From NCBI GenBank assembly GCA_964546145.1, contig CAZJIU010000043.1, forward strand, positions 1 to 17,972: DNA of 17,972 nucleotides. Reading direction: 5' to 3'. Every line of letters starts with the position of its first letter. Position 1 is the stretch's first letter. Source of the stretch: CAZAKO01 sp964546145 (GTDB taxonomy: Bacteria > Fidelibacterota > UBA2242). Below are positions 15,914-17,972 of the stretch, piece by piece. The notes beneath the pieces were generated by a model. It saw only the letters and a program-made list of their open reading frames with translations, was not told where the DNA came from and searched no databases. A program made the position numbers and the translations under genes.

Positions 15914-15978
15914 AATACCGAGACTGGACAAGGGTGCAGGTTATCCCGGATTTTAACAGCCTGGACTATCGGGAGTAG
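15910..15978 (+). CDS. Possible 22-codon mini-ORF before the fumarase alpha gene
   Basis: An ATG overlaps the flavin reductase stop as ATGA (15910-15913) and opens 22 codons beginning MKYRDWTRVQ and ending SLDYRE, then TAG. The frame is the same as that of the fumarase alpha gene, which restarts at a TTG only one codon after the TAG. It contains the GGGAG that serves as ribosome binding site for that TTG. I cannot tell whether it is translated: it may be a coupling peptide, a remnant of an N-terminal extension or chance. The peptide matches nothing I know. Confidence 0.3.
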   Translation: MKYRDWTRVQVIPDFNSLDYRE

Positions 15979-15981
15979 CAA

Positions 15982-16830
15982 TTGAAAGAGATTGATGTTT
16001 CCCAGATTGTGCCTGAAGTAAAACGGTTGTGTATGGAGATAAATTATCGTGCCAGCCAGGATTTAGTAGCTAAGATCCAGGAATGCATACCAAGGGAAGA
16101 ATCGCCACTAGCCCAGGAAATTCTTGAACTATTAATAAAAAACATTGATCTTGCAGCCCAGGAGCAGCTGCCGATGTGTCAGGATACCGGAGCAGTTATA
16201 GTTTTTATAGAACTTGGTCAGGATGTCCATTTAATTGGAGGCGATTTATCCGAGGCAATTAATGAGGGGATTCGGCAGGGATACGCGGCTGGATATTTAC
16301 GCAAATCAATAGTTGCCGATCCAGTTTTTAAGCGTAATAATACAGGAGATAATACACCGGCGATCATTCATACTGAGATTGTACCCGGCGAAAAAATTAA
16401 AATTACATTAACCGCCAAAGGTGCCGGTGCAGAAAATATGAGTGAATTGCGGATGCTGAAGACTGCGGAAGGAATCGCGGGCGTCAAGGATTTCATCGTG
16501 GATGTAGTTCGCCGTGCAGGAGGTAATCCCTGTCCGCCAGTAATCATTGGAGTCGGGATTGGTGGCAATTTCGAGCAGTGTGCTCTGCTGGCAAAAAAGG
16601 CTTTGTTGCGTCCGCTGAATGAAAAAAATCCCGATTCACGACTGGCATCTATCGAAATAGAGATTTTGAATCGAATTAATAAACTGGGTATTGGTCCGCA
16701 AGGATTGGGTGGCAGGACGACCGCGCTGGCTGTGCATATCTTGAGCCGACCATGCCATATCGCTGCGCTGCCGGTGGCGGTAAATCTGGATTGCCATGTT
16801 CACCGCCATGCCGCCGTCGTGATTGAATAG
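15982..16830 (+). CDS. Class I (4Fe-4S) fumarate hydratase, alpha subunit
   Basis: This is the N-terminal-type subunit of an oxygen-sensitive Fe-S hydro-lyase of the fumarase/L-tartrate dehydratase family; with the following gene it would interconvert fumarate and malate. The 282-residue length is typical. The three cysteines expected to hold the [4Fe-4S] cluster are visible: Cys66 in PMCQDTG, Cys184 in GGNPCPPVIIGVG and Cys271 in the C-terminal CHVHRH. IGPQGLGGRTTALAV lies before the last. The start is a TTG; no in-frame ATG precedes the first family helix (the first internal Met is residue 18), and GGGAG (15971-15975) is 6 bp upstream. The beta gene follows closely. Fumarase is the commonest role; tartrate dehydratase cannot be excluded from sequence alone. 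Confidence 0.93.
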   Translation: MKEIDVSQIVPEVKRLCMEINYRASQDLVAKIQECIPREESPLAQEILELLIKNIDLAAQEQLPMCQDTGAVIVFIELGQDVHLIGGDLSEAINEGIRQGYAAGYLRKSIVADPVFKRNNTGDNTPAIIHTEIVPGEKIKITLTAKGAGAENMSELRMLKTAEGIAGVKDFIVDVVRRAGGNPCPPVIIGVGIGGNFEQCALLAKKALLRPLNEKNPDSRLASIEIEILNRINKLGIGPQGLGGRTTALAVHILSRPCHIAALPVAVNLDCHVHRHAAVVIE

Positions 16831-16849
16831 ACGAAAGGTAAATTTAATA

Positions 16850-17407
16850 ATGGCAAAGGAGATTGTATTACATCCGCCATTACAAATAGCCGAAATTGAA
16901 GATCTACAGGCTGGCGATCGAGTTCTTTTCAGCGGAATAATTTATACAGCTCGCGATGCTGCTCACCGGCGATTGGTCGGTCTCCTTGAGGCAGGAGAAG
17001 ACCTACCTTTTGATATTCGGGGGCAGGTTTTGTATTATACCGGTCCGTCTCCGACACCACCCGGCAAAGTAATTGGCTCGGCTGGACCAACTACCAGCTG
17101 CCGAATGGACCCGTTTACACCGATATTACTTAATGCTGGATTGAAAGGGATGATTGGGAAAGGTCCGCGAAGTAAGAGCGTGATTGATTCGATGATAAAG
17201 AACCGGGCGGTCTATTTTGCTGCTATTGGCGGTGCCGCAGTAGTTATTGCCAGGTCTATCAGGGAGGTAAAAATCATTGCCTATCCGGAACTGGGACCGG
17301 AGGCAATCCGTGAATTAAAGGTCGAGAATTTTCCGGCAATTGTGGCGATTGATACAAATGGTAACGATCTGTTCAAAATCGAGCCACAAAAGTATCGTAT
17401 AGATTAA
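16850..17407 (+). CDS. Class I fumarate hydratase, beta subunit
   Basis: This 185-residue protein corresponds to the C-terminal domain of one-chain class I fumarases and to the TtdB/FumB-type beta subunit, which forms the other half of the active site. It has AGDRVLFSGIIYTARDAAHRRL near the N-terminus (about 20-41), YYTGPSPTPPGKVIGSAGPTTSCRMD (about 63-88), with the family's GPTTSxRMD signature, and GLKGMIGKG followed by AAIGGAAVV. The ATG at 16850 is preferred to a TTG at 16823 that would overlap the alpha gene, because family members begin near this Lys-Glu-Ile strand; GAAAGG (16833-16838) is 11 bp upstream. The pair is split into two genes, as in many anaerobes, and both halves look intact. 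Confidence 0.93.
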   Translation: MAKEIVLHPPLQIAEIEDLQAGDRVLFSGIIYTARDAAHRRLVGLLEAGEDLPFDIRGQVLYYTGPSPTPPGKVIGSAGPTTSCRMDPFTPILLNAGLKGMIGKGPRSKSVIDSMIKNRAVYFAAIGGAAVVIARSIREVKIIAYPELGPEAIRELKVENFPAIVAIDTNGNDLFKIEPQKYRID

Positions 17408-17457
17408 TAGCAAAAAGCATTTTGACTCAAAATATCAGAGGAGACAAAATAAAAAAA

Positions 17458-17972
17458 ATGAGTGAGATGGAGAAACTGCGAAAAAAAATCTTGGAATATC
17501 AAATGCAGGGTAAAATTGGTAAGGCGATTGAGAAATTACAGGAGATTTTGAAAGTTAATGCCGACGCTTATGATTTGCAGGTAACTTTGGGAGAGCTGCA
17601 TTATCTACAAGGGAATATTAAAAAATCAATTCAAGTCCTTGAGCAGGTGATTAAAAATAAGCCGGATTATACTTCTGCCTTATATCGCCTTGGTATTTCC
17701 TATTTCCGGGCAACCCGCTTCAACGACGCAATCCGGATTTTTCAGCACATCAATGAAGTAGAATCGGATCTCTTGATGGCTTCGTATTGGGAAGGATTAT
17801 GTCATTATCATAAGGGACATTTCAAACAGAGTATCGCAGCCTATCAGAGGCTCACTGACAACAGTCCGGAAGGAACTCCGGGTTATTATCAGCTGGCAGT
17901 CGTTTATCAAGTTTCCGGTCAGTATCAAAAAGCCATTCATTGTTTGGAGCAAATTTTAAAAGAAGATCCCAA
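17458..17972 (+). CDS. Tetratricopeptide repeat protein (C-terminus cut by window edge)
   Basis: The frame is open from an ATG to the window edge, about 171 codons. The protein has no signal peptide or TM segment and consists of consecutive 34-residue helical hairpins with TPR consensus: for example LGELHYLQGNIKKSIQVLEQVIKNKPDY, LYRLGISYFRATRFNDAIRIF, and YYQLAVVYQVSGQYQKAIHCLEQILKEDP. At least four to five repeats are visible. TPR arrays bind other proteins, so no specific function follows. AGAGGAG (17437-17443) is 14 bp before this ATG, rather far, with an A8 tract between; a second in-frame ATG at 17467 is further still. The gene is 50 bp after the fumarase beta gene. Confident as a TPR protein, uncertain as to role and full length. 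Confidence 0.88.
   Translation, partial: MSEMEKLRKKILEYQMQGKIGKAIEKLQEILKVNADAYDLQVTLGELHYLQGNIKKSIQVLEQVIKNKPDYTSALYRLGISYFRATRFNDAIRIFQHINEVESDLLMASYWEGLCHYHKGHFKQSIAAYQRLTDNSPEGTPGYYQLAVVYQVSGQYQKAIHCLEQILKEDP

Overview
The window looks like an ordinary housekeeping stretch of the chromosome of a Gram-negative bacterium of moderate GC. A probable LptE homologue (LPS assembly) implies an outer membrane. The pairing of a sigma-54 activator with LptE, the fused aspartate kinase-homoserine dehydrogenase, weak or absent Shine-Dalgarno sites at some genes and frequent TTG starts suggest a member of the FCB group (Bacteroidota/Chlorobiota/Calditrichota or a related uncultivated phylum). That placement is inference. 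No rRNA, tRNA, CRISPR array, transposase or phage gene was seen.

Layout: thrA, lacking only its last few codons, is on the minus strand at the left edge. It is divergent from uvrB across a 160-bp gap. Everything from uvrB to the right edge is on the plus strand: uvrB; a four-helix-bundle (S23/IVS-type) gene between imperfect inverted repeats; purD; a sigma-54 activator; lptE; asnS; a TIGR00725/LOG-like Rossmann protein; acyP; nadE; two unrecognised envelope proteins; comEC; a flavin reductase-like protein; the two subunits of a class I Fe-S fumarase; and the start of a TPR protein. Gaps are short, none exceeds 300 bases, and several genes overlap by 1-4 bp. I saw no convincing rho-independent terminator, so long co-transcribed blocks are likely.

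The genes serve amino acid synthesis (thrA), DNA repair (uvrB), purine synthesis (purD), NAD synthesis (nadE), translation (asnS), DNA uptake (comEC), envelope biogenesis (lptE and perhaps its neighbours) and central carbon metabolism (fumarase). They do not form one pathway.

I did not find a clear undescribed system. The points most worth a second look are the four-helix-bundle cassette with inverted-repeat ends between uvrB and purD; the receiver-less sigma-54 activator next to lptE, whose linker resembles a second Fis-type helix; a 22-codon mini-ORF that overlaps the flavin reductase stop and is in frame with the fumarase alpha gene across one TAG; and the two orphan envelope proteins between nadE and comEC.
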